From positions 372,001 to 436,000 of the forward strand of contig NZ_WKJJ01000003.1 in assembly GCF_009674485.1 (NCBI RefSeq): a stretch of DNA of 64,000 bases. Direction: 5' to 3'. Each line of letters begins with the position of its first letter. Within the stretch, counting starts at the first letter, position 1. Positions 32,560-40,828 of this stretch are shown here, one piece after another. The notes under the pieces are model-generated. The model was not told the DNA's origin. It did not search any database and saw only the letters and a program-made list of their open reading frames with translations. A program made the translations under genes and the position numbers. This DNA is from Pseudoduganella rivuli (GTDB taxonomy: Bacteria > Pseudomonadota > Gammaproteobacteria > Burkholderiales > Burkholderiaceae_D).

Positions 32560-35001
32560 TTAAAGTACGCTGTCCTGAACCTGTACCGGGAAACCAGCCT
32601 GGCGAGGCGCGCGATCACGCGGCGGCAGTGCCAGGCCACCAAATGCGTGGCTGTATGCATCCAGGTTCAGGCTCGGATGGTAGGCGGGATCATGCTGAAG
32701 CAAATAGCCCCAGCTGGTGCGTAACTGGTCGATTTCACGCTGGGCGCGCAAACTCTTTTGGGGGCTGTCATCCGTTCCCCTGCTGGCTGACTCTGCATGC
32801 AACATGGTGGCGTAAGGCGTCCAGATAATGGACTTGCCCGCGGTACGCAGTTTCAGGCAGAGGTCAACATCATTAAATGCCACGGGGAACGCGACGCCAT
32901 TCATGCCGCCAACGGCCAGGTAATCGCTTTTGCGCAGGAACAGGCACGCAGCGGTAACACCGCTTACTTGCTGCAACAACTGGTTGCGGCCATGGTCGCC
33001 CCAGTCGCGCTCGGCAAGGCGGTTGCCGAAGTGTCCTGCCACGTTGCCGACACCCATCAGTACGCCTCCATGCTGCACCATGCCGTTTGGCCACAACAGC
33101 TTGGCACCGACGGCGCCGACACCCGGTTGCAGCAGGTGGCTGACGATTTCCTCGAGCCAGCCGTCGTGCATCGCTTCGATGTCATTGTTGATCAGGCCGA
33201 CGATCTCCCCGGTGGCCGCGTCCACTGCGGCATTGTTCAGCGTTGCAAAGTTGAACGGACCTGGCGCAGGCAGGATCCGCACCCCTTGTTTGCTGATCTT
33301 GCGGAAATACGCCTTGGTTTTCGGCAGGGCGGAGTCATTATCGATGACGATAATTTCCAGGTTTTCCCACTTGGTATGTTGCTGGATGGTGCTGATACAG
33401 CGTTCCAGCAACTCCACATGGTCCCGCGTAGGAATGATCAGGCTGACGCTGCGCTGCCTGTCCCGCTTGCCCAGTGCCCGCACTATCCGGCGGGGAATAA
33501 AGCCGGCGTCACCCGGGCCAGCCAGTGGTTGCAACGCGGCTTTCGTGTCAACCTGGCCCAGCACGGTAGTGGCCGCTTCGTAACGCTGCTGCTGTTCTTG
33601 CGCGGACAGCGGCGTATCGCTCTGCAGCAGCACGCGCGGAACATGCACAACAGTTTGCTGTGCGGCTTCCCATTGTGCTGCGAGCAGGGACCAGACCAGC
33701 AGTGCCGCGTTGGCACGGGTCTCAACCGGTAGCGCAGCCACTGCCGGGGCGCGCGCAAATACCAGGTCCAGCGGATAGTCGCTGGCCAGTGCGTATTCCG
33801 GGTTCCACGCAGGTTTGAACCACGGGCGGCCAGCACGCTCACTGTCGGTGTACACCAGTTGCGTTGCCGCATCGGCAAAACCGTGCAGGGCGGCCGTCAC
33901 CGCATGTGGCGCCAGCGTGTCGCCGTTGCGCACACAGGCGATGATATCGCAGCGTGCAATCAGCGCTGCCTGTAGCATCGCGTGCAGCGCCCGCTGCTGA
34001 TCAGGCACACCTGGTTCCAATGCGAATACGTGCGTCAGTGGATGTGATTGCTGTTGCAAGCTGGCCAGTGTACGTGCGGCAGCGGCTTGGTCGCCTTGCT
34101 GGCCGCCATGGACCAGGATTCCGACTTTCAGGGCTGCCAGGGCGTCAGGCAGCGGCGGTACGCTGCCCGGAGTTTCAAACTGCGCATGCCATTCGCGGTA
34201 ATGGTGCATCGCCAGGCTGCGCGGCAGCACACGTTCGTAGCCGTCAATTGCCGAGCCCAGCACACCTGTATCGTCTGGCAATAGCGCTTTGACACCCTGC
34301 GCGTAGCAGCACACGGTCAATGGGCTGCCATTCAACTGATTGCCCCGGTCGTCGACTACGCGCACCGTGTGGCTGAGGCCATCGCCAAGCTTGATCGGCA
34401 GGTTCAGGATAAAGCCGTGGTCATTGACTTCGTATGCGCGCGTAGCAGGATGGGTGATGTCGGCAAGGGTTTCAGCAAGTAATTGTTCGCCTTCATACGC
34501 ACGTACCGTTACTTTGCGGCGCTCATCACGGTTATCGATGGCCCAGCCGTGCAGACGCAACGCACCGTCGCTGAACACGGCACTGCGCGCGGCAACAGGT
34601 GGTTTAGTGGAGGAGGCCAGTTCAACATGGCCAGGAAGGAGCGCATCAGTGTTGGCGATGCGCATCGTGACCACGCCTTGATGCCCCGGTTTGATAATGC
34701 CAAGGTCGGCGATGAAGCCGTGGCAAACATCGGTGACAGTCCCGGCTGGTAAAACACTCGCAAAGGTATCCGCCAGGTCGCCACGTGCAATATCGGCTGT
34801 AACCGTGCCGATGGCATCGCCATCGCGCAATACTTCCAGGACTACCCGTTGCTCAGGTTGTTTGATATCGAGCACCCAGCCATAAACCAGGCCGCGGTGC
34901 ATACCTTCGAGTGCGCCGGTCCAGCGCTTGTCGGAACCTGGTGCCGCCTTCACTGCCTTCGCGCGGGTTTTGCGCGGGGCAGGGAGTGTTTCCATTTTCA
35001 T
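32560..35001 (-). CDS. Large GT2-family glycosyltransferase with N-terminal beta domains
   Basis: An 813-residue protein. The C-terminal third is a GT2 (GT-A fold) transferase: 'VSLIIPTRDHVELLERCIST', the Asp-x-Asp-like 'GLINNDIEAMHDGWLEE', 'GAVGAKLLWPNGMVQHGG' and 'FNDVDLCLKLRTAGKSIIW'. The N-terminal 200 residues hold two related beta-strand units ('GLVYGWVLDIKQPEQRVVLEVL' region and 'LRLHGWAIDNRDERRKVTVRAY'), seen in other large surface-polymer transferases. The middle part resembles a second, degenerate transferase. The start overlaps the stop of the next upstream GT2 gene by 4 nt. Confidence 0.88.
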   Translation of the reverse strand: MKMETLPAPRKTRAKAVKAAPGSDKRWTGALEGMHRGLVYGWVLDIKQPEQRVVLEVLRDGDAIGTVTADIARGDLADTFASVLPAGTVTDVCHGFIADLGIIKPGHQGVVTMRIANTDALLPGHVELASSTKPPVAARSAVFSDGALRLHGWAIDNRDERRKVTVRAYEGEQLLAETLADITHPATRAYEVNDHGFILNLPIKLGDGLSHTVRVVDDRGNQLNGSPLTVCCYAQGVKALLPDDTGVLGSAIDGYERVLPRSLAMHHYREWHAQFETPGSVPPLPDALAALKVGILVHGGQQGDQAAAARTLASLQQQSHPLTHVFALEPGVPDQQRALHAMLQAALIARCDIIACVRNGDTLAPHAVTAALHGFADAATQLVYTDSERAGRPWFKPAWNPEYALASDYPLDLVFARAPAVAALPVETRANAALLVWSLLAAQWEAAQQTVVHVPRVLLQSDTPLSAQEQQQRYEAATTVLGQVDTKAALQPLAGPGDAGFIPRRIVRALGKRDRQRSVSLIIPTRDHVELLERCISTIQQHTKWENLEIIVIDNDSALPKTKAYFRKISKQGVRILPAPGPFNFATLNNAAVDAATGEIVGLINNDIEAMHDGWLEEIVSHLLQPGVGAVGAKLLWPNGMVQHGGVLMGVGNVAGHFGNRLAERDWGDHGRNQLLQQVSGVTAACLFLRKSDYLAVGGMNGVAFPVAFNDVDLCLKLRTAGKSIIWTPYATMLHAESASRGTDDSPQKSLRAQREIDQLRTSWGYLLQHDPAYHPSLNLDAYSHAFGGLALPPRDRAPRQAGFPVQVQDSVL

Positions 35002-37034
35002 ACTGCTACGGTCTCTTTCAGGTTGGGCTTGTTGGTGCGAGTGGTCGGCGCTTCATGTTGCGCCAACCAATTGTTCAACCATACATCGGGCATGAACTCA
35101 TCGTCCAGTTCCACGCGCGGTACTTGTAAGGGGGTTATCAAATCGTGTTGAACCAACAACGCTGCGCACCCTGCCAGGCCGCTGATGGCGGCGTCAGTGA
35201 GGAGCGCGGTTTCGTCCCATAGTCCGGATGGCAGGACATCGGTCACGCCGGTATGCCACAGTGCTTCAGTGGCTTCGCCAATAATCAACAGGCGCACGTT
35301 GATGTCGGGGCGGCTGGCGATGAGCCGCGCCAGTGCGAGCACTTTGCTGGCATGTGGATGATGCTGGCGATGCTGCCACACACCGATGCGGACGCACGAT
35401 GAGCGCAGCGCAGCCGGTACGGGCCGGGCAATTTCCTGTGCGCCTTCCTGCAATTTCACGGCAGCCGCCAGCCAGTCGCATTGTTGTTGTTCCAGTGCTG
35501 AACGGAGCGCGGTGCGGGCAGGCTCCAGCGGATCCTCCATCAGGTAGCTGGCATATAACGTATGGTAAGTTGGATAACGGGCAGCCAGCACCGCACGGTT
35601 TTCACGTACGCGCAGTGTCTTTTCGAAGCGGAATGACACGGTGCCCGTGTGGGCGACAAACACGCCTGTGGCCAGCAGGTGGCGGTAACCGGCGGTGGCG
35701 GCGCGCAGGCACCAGTCGACTTCTTCACCATAGCCGCGTACCAGGTGCACGCCGTCCAGCAAGCCTACCTGGTCCAGCACGGTGCGGCGAATCATCATGG
35801 CAAAGCCGCAGCACGTCGGCAATTCCATATCTTCGATTGCGCCGCTGTTGCGCAGCGCAGCCGCTGTCCGGTCCAGGCGCGCCAGCTGGTCCGGCAGCGG
35901 GCCGCGGGCAGCCATGGCAATGGTGGGGAAGCTGCTGATTTCGCCGTTGTTGGACCATGGCGTGGCAGTAGCGATGTCGGGCGCGCTGTACAGCGTTGCA
36001 CGCAGGCGGTCCAGCCAGTCGCCATGTACCAGCGTGTCGGCATTGAGCAGCATGACGTCGTGTTCTGGCTGCAGGCGCATCGCGCGGTTACAGGTTTCAA
36101 TAAACCCGAGGTTGCGTGAATTACGCAGCAGGACGATATGCCCAGCCGCTGCCTGGGCGTCGAGCCAGCGGGACAGCGCAGGTTCCGGACTGGCGTCATC
36201 CACCACGACGATACGGGCGGCGGCGCGGTTGTGCTGCATGCTGGCCATCACGCTGGCAATACAGGCGCGGGTGCGGGTTTCATCGCCGTATACGGGGATG
36301 ATGACGTCGATCGCGCGCTCCGCGGTCACGGCGTTTGCCTGATGTCTTGGCGAAGCAGGTTGTTGTGCACGGTCGGTGAGCTGGGCGTCGAAGACCAGCG
36401 GCGAACCTTGCAGCAGTTGCGCTGTTGCACCAGTATCGAATGCCAGTGACCACACACCCGGATGCGGGTAATTGATGCGGAAGCGCTGGCCGTTCGCCGG
36501 CACGTCCAGTTGATATTGCCTGGTTTCGTCGGACAGCAGTACGCGCATCGTGGCCGGGCCGCCGGCGGGAGCGAACAGCATTCCCTCGATGGCATCGTCT
36601 GCTTTCCAGCATGCCCCAACGGTGGTGACACCAGCTTCACGCAGTATCGATAATAGTGGCGTATGCGAGGCGGTGCGGCACCGCGCCGGCAGGAAAGCTG
36701 GACCCAGCATGCGCACACTGTCTACTGCGCCTGTGGCAAGCCAGCAGCGCAGCATGGCGTCCTGCAGCATGGGCAGGTCGGGCGCACTCTTCCACGCCTG
36801 GTACCAGGCCTTGGCGCTCAATTCGGGACGGGAAGTTTCAAGAACTTTGGCACGCAGCATTGCCGGAACGTGCTGCTCGGGATAGAGGCGGCACAGGTAT
36901 TCCACGGCAATCAGCGCATCGGCATGGTGGCCGGCTTTGAATGCCTCGACTGCGCGTGATAATAGTGCATCGGCGCGCAGTCGAGGGGAGCAAGACAAGA
37001 AAAAGGGGGGGATCCCCCCTTGTAGGTGCATCAT
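34998..37034 (-). CDS. GT2-family glycosyltransferase; start uncertain
   Basis: A protein of up to 678 residues. About 240 N-terminal residues include a helical repeat-like segment (residues 22-90). A GT2 domain follows: 'IDVIIPVYGDETRTRACIASV', 'LLRNSRNLGFIETCNRAM' and the donor-metal motif 'VMLLNADTLVHGDWLDRL', then 'RGYGEEVDWCLRAATAGYRHL'. A C-terminal GT-B-like remnant follows ('RIGVWQHRQHHPHASKVLALARL'). The two possible Met starts (37034, 37031) have no ribosome binding site. They are separated from the rest of the frame by the terminator hairpin of the DUF4214 gene, so translation may begin further in, possibly at a non-ATG codon. Confidence 0.82.
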   Translation of the reverse strand: MMHLQGGIPPFFLSCSPRLRADALLSRAVEAFKAGHHADALIAVEYLCRLYPEQHVPAMLRAKVLETSRPELSAKAWYQAWKSAPDLPMLQDAMLRCWLATGAVDSVRMLGPAFLPARCRTASHTPLLSILREAGVTTVGACWKADDAIEGMLFAPAGGPATMRVLLSDETRQYQLDVPANGQRFRINYPHPGVWSLAFDTGATAQLLQGSPLVFDAQLTDRAQQPASPRHQANAVTAERAIDVIIPVYGDETRTRACIASVMASMQHNRAAARIVVVDDASPEPALSRWLDAQAAAGHIVLLRNSRNLGFIETCNRAMRLQPEHDVMLLNADTLVHGDWLDRLRATLYSAPDIATATPWSNNGEISSFPTIAMAARGPLPDQLARLDRTAAALRNSGAIEDMELPTCCGFAMMIRRTVLDQVGLLDGVHLVRGYGEEVDWCLRAATAGYRHLLATGVFVAHTGTVSFRFEKTLRVRENRAVLAARYPTYHTLYASYLMEDPLEPARTALRSALEQQQCDWLAAAVKLQEGAQEIARPVPAALRSSCVRIGVWQHRQHHPHASKVLALARLIASRPDINVRLLIIGEATEALWHTGVTDVLPSGLWDETALLTDAAISGLAGCAALLVQHDLITPLQVPRVELDDEFMPDVWLNNWLAQHEAPTTRTNKPNLKETVAV
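36996..37021 (-). terminator. Intrinsic terminator after the DUF4214 gene, overlapping the next gene
   Basis: On the minus strand AAGGGGGG-AT-CCCCCC is followed by CTTTTTCTT. It begins 24 nt past the DUF4214 stop codon and lies inside the first codons of the GT2 frame. It would stop most transcripts after the DUF4214 gene and leave the long glycan operon to read-through. Confidence 0.82.
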
Positions 37035-37045
37035 AAAAGAGTTGC

Positions 37046-38176
37046 TTAGATGATGCCCGAGACGATCGTGACGTTGCCGACCAGGGTTGCTTCCAGTGCC
37101 GTTGCGCCAGGAGAGTGCGTACCTTGCATGTTCAGCGTGTGAATCTCGGCGAACGAACGGATGATGTCCGCACGGCTGATGCCGTGGTCGTGCATCGCTC
37201 CCAGCCAGTAAGTCATGCCACCGGAGTCGCCGTTACGGCCGAAGGTGTTCTGATACAGGCTGTTGATGAAGGCGGTGTCATCCAGCAGGGCACGTGGACC
37301 GAACTCGGCCGATTTCACCAGAGCGTTGGCGATCTGGCTCAGGGTTGCGCCATCTTTCGCCAGGTCGTAGTAGTAATCCAGGCCGGCTGCGTCAGCGGTG
37401 CGGCCGAGGGCTACTTCGAACAAGGTTGCGATCGATGCTTCGGTTGCGGTCTTCGCGAAGACCAGGGCGTCGCCGCCAGCAACTTCCACGTACTGGATCT
37501 TCTCGATCTTCGTGGTCACGCCGGTGATCTTGTCGGTTACTACGACATCGCTCGTGCCGGCTGCAACGGTGTAGTTCGATGCGGTGCCAGCCAGTTTAAC
37601 CACGGAGTAATCGCTGTTGCCGCCGGTGATGGTGCTGTTACCCAAACCTGCGACCACGGTGTCAACACCGTGGCCGGTGACGACAGTGCTGTTGCCGGTG
37701 CCAAGGCTCAGCTTGGTGTTCTTGGCGTCAGCGATCGTGAACTTCGATTCGCCCGCACCTGCCACAACAACGCGCTGGGCGCCGATCACTGGCGCATCGG
37801 CGCCGGCAGCGGTAGCCGTAACGGCAGGACCGCCAGTAGTGGCGCCATCATTCAGGGTGACGTCGACTTTAGCCGTACCCTGGATGATTACCACCGGCAC
37901 GTTCTTGGTTGCCGTAGGGCCAATGACAACCGCATCGCCAGAGGTCGCTGTTTCAGTCACGGTCAGCACTGTGATTTCGGTGCCAGCAGCTGGTGCCGGC
38001 GCGGAAGAGCCCTCGCTCAGGGTGGTTTGCTGGATGACGACGGTGGTGTCAGGAACACCACCGGTGACAGGCGAGGTCAGCGCAATAATTTCATTGACAG
38101 TGGTCTGATCCTGGAACGCCGGATTATTGCTGCTCTGCAAAGAGCCTACCACCGTAGTGGTTGATGTTTCGTACAT
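37046..38176 (-). CDS. DUF4214-domain protein, probably secreted
   Basis: A 376-residue protein. The N-terminal 240 residues are Thr/Val/Ala/Gly-rich with almost no aromatic residues. They include RTX-like beta-roll repeats ('GTGNSTVVTGHGVDTVVAGLGNSTITGG', read in two parts) and many Thr/Ser that could carry glycans. The C-terminal part is a DUF4214 repeat pair ('LFEVALGRTADAAGLDYYYDLAKDG' and 'LYQNTFGRNGDSGGMTYWLGAM'). No Sec signal is present and the extreme C-terminus is hydrophobic (VTIVSGII), as in type I-secreted proteins. A strong ribosome binding site (AAGGAG), a structured leader and its own terminator suggest high expression. It may be the acceptor or anchor of the glycan made by the genes downstream, which is inference. 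Confidence 0.82.
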   Translation of the reverse strand: MYETSTTTVVGSLQSSNNPAFQDQTTVNEIIALTSPVTGGVPDTTVVIQQTTLSEGSSAPAPAAGTEITVLTVTETATSGDAVVIGPTATKNVPVVIIQGTAKVDVTLNDGATTGGPAVTATAAGADAPVIGAQRVVVAGAGESKFTIADAKNTKLSLGTGNSTVVTGHGVDTVVAGLGNSTITGGNSDYSVVKLAGTASNYTVAAGTSDVVVTDKITGVTTKIEKIQYVEVAGGDALVFAKTATEASIATLFEVALGRTADAAGLDYYYDLAKDGATLSQIANALVKSAEFGPRALLDDTAFINSLYQNTFGRNGDSGGMTYWLGAMHDHGISRADIIRSFAEIHTLNMQGTHSPGATALEATLVGNVTIVSGII

Positions 38177-38206
38177 TTACTTCTCCTTTCAAATTGGAAC
38201 TACGTT

Positions 38207-38249
38207 GGTCGGCCGGCCACACTCCGATAGGCGGAGATTGGAACCGACC
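38207..38249 (-). promoter_or_regulatory. Structured 5' leader of the DUF4214 mRNA
   Basis: GGTCGG (38207-38212) pairs with CCGACC (38244-38249). An inner stem, CTCCG (38222-38226) / CGGAG (38232-38236), is nested within it. The structure lies 30-70 nt upstream of the DUF4214 start, between it and the unknown upstream gene, and could stabilise the message or regulate it. Confidence 0.5.
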
Positions 38250-38285
38250 GCGTAAGTCCTACACACACAGGTGTTGCTGCTAAGG

Positions 38286-39176
38286 CTATTTGTTGCGTTT
38301 GGCTTTGAATACTTTGGTGCGTGGTGACTGGTCCCAAGGATTTGGTGGCTGTTGCTGGTTCAGTTGAGCAATATCTACGCTAAGCTTTATTGCCGTCAAG
38401 TGTTCAAGTCCACTGGGGCCGCTGGCAGGTAGGCCGGATGTGATCGGTACGCTAAAACCGCCGGAGAAGTGGGCGACGCCATTCAACTCAAACTTGTGCG
38501 CATTGGCACCCACCAGCGTGAACGTCACTTCCGTCACGCGGCGCGATTCGCCTTTACTGCCGCAAAACTGGCCAGTCGTCACAGTTTCGGTGGCGCCCAG
38601 GCCTTCCAGCGTCACACTGTAAGCCAGGTCAACTTCCTTTGGATGGGTTGGCCACATGGCCTGGAAGCCTTCCAGCCGCAACCCGCTGCCCGGATCGCCG
38701 AGGAATTGCCCTTCTGATGCCACTGCATCGCCTATGCGTTCAATGTGGCCAATCAGCGACAAGCCTTCGTTGCTGATACGGATAGGTTGATCTGCCGGAA
38801 GGGAGACAGGGGCCACAGGCGCCGCGGCCTGTGCAGGTGTAAACGAAGGGGCAGACGGGACTGGTGCTACCCGCTGTTCCGGTTCATCCAGGCCGATCTT
38901 GTCGATACGTAGCGTCGGCGCCGTTACGCCAGCCTGCGCCATGAAGGCGCTAACCAGCAATTCCGCCGGTGCATCCTGCACATGCATCACGATACAGTCG
39001 CTGCCGTCACGCAGCGTGGCGCCCATGGTGCCCTTGGTCCAGATCGCTTCAATACGGCCATTGTTTTCAGGATTGCCCGGGGCGCGGGAAACAGTCATCG
39101 GCGGCTGCCCGCCTTTGGGGTGCCGCAAAATGTAGATACCTGGTTGTAACAGTACGACTGAATTCGTTATTTCCAT
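38286..39176 (-). CDS. Unknown protein upstream of the DUF4214 gene
   Basis: A 296-residue protein I do not recognise. It has no signal peptide or membrane helix. Two globular parts are joined by a Pro/Ala-rich linker (about residues 102-130, 'PVPSAPSFTPAQAAAPVAPV'). The N-terminal part contains 'NGRIEAIWTKGTMGATLRDGSD'; the C-terminal part is beta-rich, with 'VDLAYSVTLEGLGATETVTTG' and 'FELNGVAHFSGGFSVPITSG'. It is the first gene of the minus-strand block, 110 nt before the DUF4214 gene. A CRP-type site lies about 85 nt upstream. A chaperone or accessory role for the DUF4214 protein is a guess from position only. Confidence 0.7.
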   Translation of the reverse strand: MEITNSVVLLQPGIYILRHPKGGQPPMTVSRAPGNPENNGRIEAIWTKGTMGATLRDGSDCIVMHVQDAPAELLVSAFMAQAGVTAPTLRIDKIGLDEPEQRVAPVPSAPSFTPAQAAAPVAPVSLPADQPIRISNEGLSLIGHIERIGDAVASEGQFLGDPGSGLRLEGFQAMWPTHPKEVDLAYSVTLEGLGATETVTTGQFCGSKGESRRVTEVTFTLVGANAHKFELNGVAHFSGGFSVPITSGLPASGPSGLEHLTAIKLSVDIAQLNQQQPPNPWDQSPRTKVFKAKRNK

Positions 39177-39255
39177 GAGCCTGTGTTTGCAGTGTTCGAA
39201 TATGGACGGACGGTAAGTATTCTAAATATGCTAATTGATAAGTGGCAAATGTTCC

Positions 39256-39271
39256 TGTGATGAATATCACA
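39256..39271. promoter_or_regulatory. CRP-type binding site
   Basis: TGTGATGAATATCACA is a perfect TGTGAT-N4-ATCACA dyad, the CRP/Vfr consensus. A second, imperfect copy (TGTGA-N5-TCACG) follows at 39275-39289. The site lies 80-95 bp upstream of the unknown minus-strand gene and may control the DUF4214/glycan operon. Confidence 0.6.
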
Positions 39272-39502
39272 ACTTGTGATTTATTCACGTAAAAACCACG
39301 GCGAGGAACCCGTATGGCGCACAGCAGCGCTAAATGACATCGCCTCAGAGCATTTTTCGTTGCGACAGCGCAGAAAGCGCCTTGGATTTACGGGTTACAC
39401 GTATGTTGCACTGTAGCATGTTTCACCATGTTTATGCAATTGCTAGATAGAATAAAGTAATGTCTTTTATGTAATTCTTGGTGCGTCCGAGGATAAATGT
39501 TA

Positions 39503-39524
39503 AAAGTGTGAATATTCACACTTT
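39503..39524. promoter_or_regulatory. 22-bp perfect palindrome upstream of flhB
   Basis: The core AAGTGTGAATATTCACACTT plus one further A/T pair at each end is a perfect inverted repeat. It is AT-centred and lies about 130 bp before flhB. The half-sites look CRP-like but the spacing (TGTGA-N4-TCACA) is 2 bp too short, so the regulator is unidentified. Confidence 0.6.
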
Positions 39525-39654
39525 ATATTTATGGGATGTCGTATCTGTTGTTCTAGGGAAATTCGAATTAACCGGGAATTCCACCGTTATTCCGCCGATG
39601 GGTATGTCGTTGTGCGCGCGATAATCGAGCCCATCGATAGCGAAGGTGCGGGAC

Positions 39655-40806
39655 ATGGCAGAAGAGAGCGAAAGCGAAAAGACAGAACCGGCGTCACAGA
39701 AGCGCCTCGAGCAGGCGCGTGAAGAAGGCGATGTTCCCAGGTCGCGCGAAGTCGCGACCTTTACTGTCTTGATGACTGCCGGCGCCGGCCTGTGGATCAC
39801 GGGTGCCGGGCTGGTGCGGGACTTGAGTTCCGCCATGGTGTCCGGCCTGGCCCTGAGCCCGGAGCAAATCTACAATCCCGACGTGCTGCTGACCCGCGTC
39901 GGCATCGATATCGGCCGCGTGATGCTGGCTTGCATGCCGCTGGGCCTGGCTGTCATGTTCGTGGCGCTGGCGTCGCCCATGCTGGTGGGCGGCTGGCTGT
40001 TTTCCGGCAAGGCGATTACCCCGAATTTCATGAAGCTCAACCCGATCAACGGGCTGACCAACATGATTTCCACCAATGCCCTGGTGGAACTGGTGAAAGC
40101 CATCGCCAAGACCATCGTGGTGGGCTTTGTCGCGTACCTGGTCGTCATGCGCCAGCGCGAGGCGGTGATCCAGCTGGTGACGGAACCGCTGGGCGCCGGC
40201 ATGGCGCATTTGCTGGAAATGCTGGCCATGAGTTTCCTGTTCATCGTCGGTGCGCTGGGTTTCATTGCCGCCATCGACGCTCCTTACCAGCTGTGGCATT
40301 ACGCCAACAAGCTGAAAATGACGCGCCAGGAATTGATCCAGGAATCGAAGGAATCGGACGGTAATCCGCAAATCAAGGGCAAGATCCGCCAGATGCAGCG
40401 CGAGATGGCCAAGCGCCGCATGATGGCCGACGTGCCGACCGCCGACGTGGTGGTGACCAACCCGACCCACTATGCGGTCGCGCTGAAATACGCGGACGGT
40501 TCGCGCGGCGCGCCGAAAGTCGTGGCCAAGGGTACCGATGAGGTGGCGGCCAAGATCCGCGAGTTGGCGAAAGAGCACAAAGTGACGATCCTGGAAGCGC
40601 CGCCGCTGGCGCGGGCGTTGTTTAAACACAGCGATATCGGTGACGAGATCCCTGAGCGCCTGTATGCTGCCGTGGCTGAAGTGCTGGCCTACGTCTACCA
40701 GCTGCGCATGTTCAAGCCGGGCCTGCGCTATCCGGACCGCCCGACCAAGCTGGACGTGCCGGACGACATGGACCCGCACCACCCCGCGTCACAGAAGAAG
40801 ACATAA
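39655..40806 (+). CDS. flhB: Flagellar type III export switch protein FlhB
   Basis: A 383-residue inner-membrane protein of the flagellar export gate, which switches substrate class from rod/hook to filament. It has four hydrophobic segments in the first 215 residues. The cytoplasmic autocleavage domain carries the self-cutting motif Asn269-Pro-Thr-His ('VTNPTHYAVALKY'). 'SEKTEPASQKRLEQAREEG' is the classic N-terminus. I chose the ATG at 39655 (AAGGTG upstream); a GTG three codons earlier is possible. It begins the plus-strand flagellar region, 22 nt before flhA. Confidence 0.96.
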   Translation: MAEESESEKTEPASQKRLEQAREEGDVPRSREVATFTVLMTAGAGLWITGAGLVRDLSSAMVSGLALSPEQIYNPDVLLTRVGIDIGRVMLACMPLGLAVMFVALASPMLVGGWLFSGKAITPNFMKLNPINGLTNMISTNALVELVKAIAKTIVVGFVAYLVVMRQREAVIQLVTEPLGAGMAHLLEMLAMSFLFIVGALGFIAAIDAPYQLWHYANKLKMTRQELIQESKESDGNPQIKGKIRQMQREMAKRRMMADVPTADVVVTNPTHYAVALKYADGSRGAPKVVAKGTDEVAAKIRELAKEHKVTILEAPPLARALFKHSDIGDEIPERLYAAVAEVLAYVYQLRMFKPGLRYPDRPTKLDVPDDMDPHHPASQKKT

Positions 40807-40828
40807 GAAGATATAACGGAGTCGAGTA

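Larger units (their letters stand above)
39177..39654. promoter_or_regulatory. Divergent control region between the glycan block and flhB
   Basis: These 478 nt are AT-rich and contain no supported gene. They hold the CRP-type site and the 22-bp palindrome listed separately. They also hold a possible minus-strand -10 (TAGAAT, 39224-39219) for the unknown gene, and the flhB leader. A short plus-strand frame near 39531 has no coding character. Confidence 0.6.

Noticed and set aside
39503..39524. Reading the 22-bp palindrome as a CRP or FNR site
   Set aside because: The spacing TGTGA-N4-TCACA does not fit CRP (N6), and the half-sites do not fit FNR (TTGAT).
39516..39836. Minus-strand frame of 106 codons overlapping the flhB start
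   Set aside because: Overlaps flhB in antisense and has no ribosome binding site.
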